A DNA stretch of 49,937 bases, from assembly GCA_930989765.1 (NCBI GenBank), contig CAKNNA010000009.1:1-49937 (forward strand), written 5' to 3'. Each line of letters starts with the position of its first letter. The stretch's first letter is position 1. Positions 49,877-49,937 of the stretch are shown in pieces. The stretch is from an uncultured Clostridium sp. Lineage in GTDB: Bacteria; Bacillota; Clostridia; TANB77; CAG-508. The notes under the pieces are model-generated. The model was not told the DNA's origin. It searched no databases and saw only the letters and a list, made by a program, of their open reading frames with translations. The translations under genes and the position numbers were made by a program.

Positions 49877-49937
49877 AAATTAACAGTTTAATCCCTAATA
49901 TCTTTTTGTGCACTATTGTTTTACCCTACAATTTTAG

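Overview
The window is chromosomal DNA of a very AT-rich, low-GC Gram-positive bacterium (Bacillota, most like an uncultivated gut-type Clostridia lineage). This rests on the ctsR-mcsA-mcsB-clpC operon with CtsR boxes, the era-yqzL-recO cluster, sporulation-lineage genes (ylbJ, ytxC), an L21-leader-like rplU leader, Gram-positive wall genes (alr, a Fem-type transferase, murI, an S66 LD-carboxypeptidase) and strong Shine-Dalgarno sites. Most genes lie on the minus strand.

Layout. 1-12 kb: gapA, a REP-associated transposase (RAYT) bracketed by palindromic repeat arrays, a GH15 glucoamylase-like enzyme, a beta-CASP nuclease, a coiled-coil protein, ftsK and pgk. 12-16 kb: a prepilin-like leucine-rich-repeat protein, rplU-rpmA, recO. 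16-27 kb: yqzL, era, a GT4 glycosyltransferase, half a transketolase, a DUF2207 membrane protein, ftsH, DUF1189, alr, fem. 28-34 kb (partly plus strand): DUF4912, a GH57 branching-enzyme-like protein, ytxC, a membrane-anchored protein, phoH. 35-47 kb: the clpC operon, ylbJ, eno, recN, dps, murI, LD-carboxypeptidase. 47.5 kb to the end: tRNA-Gln followed by a diversity-generating retroelement (DGR) with a MutS-I/Avd-like accessory protein, a DGR reverse transcriptase and a candidate template repeat on the opposite strand.

Main discovery. Seven otherwise intact genes (GH15, ftsK, the prepilin/LRR gene, the DUF2207 gene, ftsH, ctsR, ylbJ) are each broken by one or two +1 frameshifts. All nine breaks have the same form: an in-frame CGG codon whose C must be skipped so that the next GGN is read as Gly. 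The candidate DGR template repeat holds a tenth site, where skipping the C turns the reading into the classic DGR ending GFRP. Elsewhere in conserved genes I found no in-frame CGG by eye; Arg is written AGA, CGT, CGA or CGC. Two in-frame CGG codons do not fit (a 66-codon small ORF and codon 8 of phoH). The simplest reading is that in this organism CGG is not an ordinary Arg codon and promotes +1 frameshifting or four-base CGGN decoding as Gly. A systematic sequence error is the main rival.

Other themes: several families of intergenic palindromes sharing a GGGAC/GTCCC-type core, some overlapping stop codons and one supplying the last residues of enolase; and an alpha-glucan gene set (GH15, GT4, GH57, DUF4912) scattered across the window. 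All coordinates and motif readings were made by eye.
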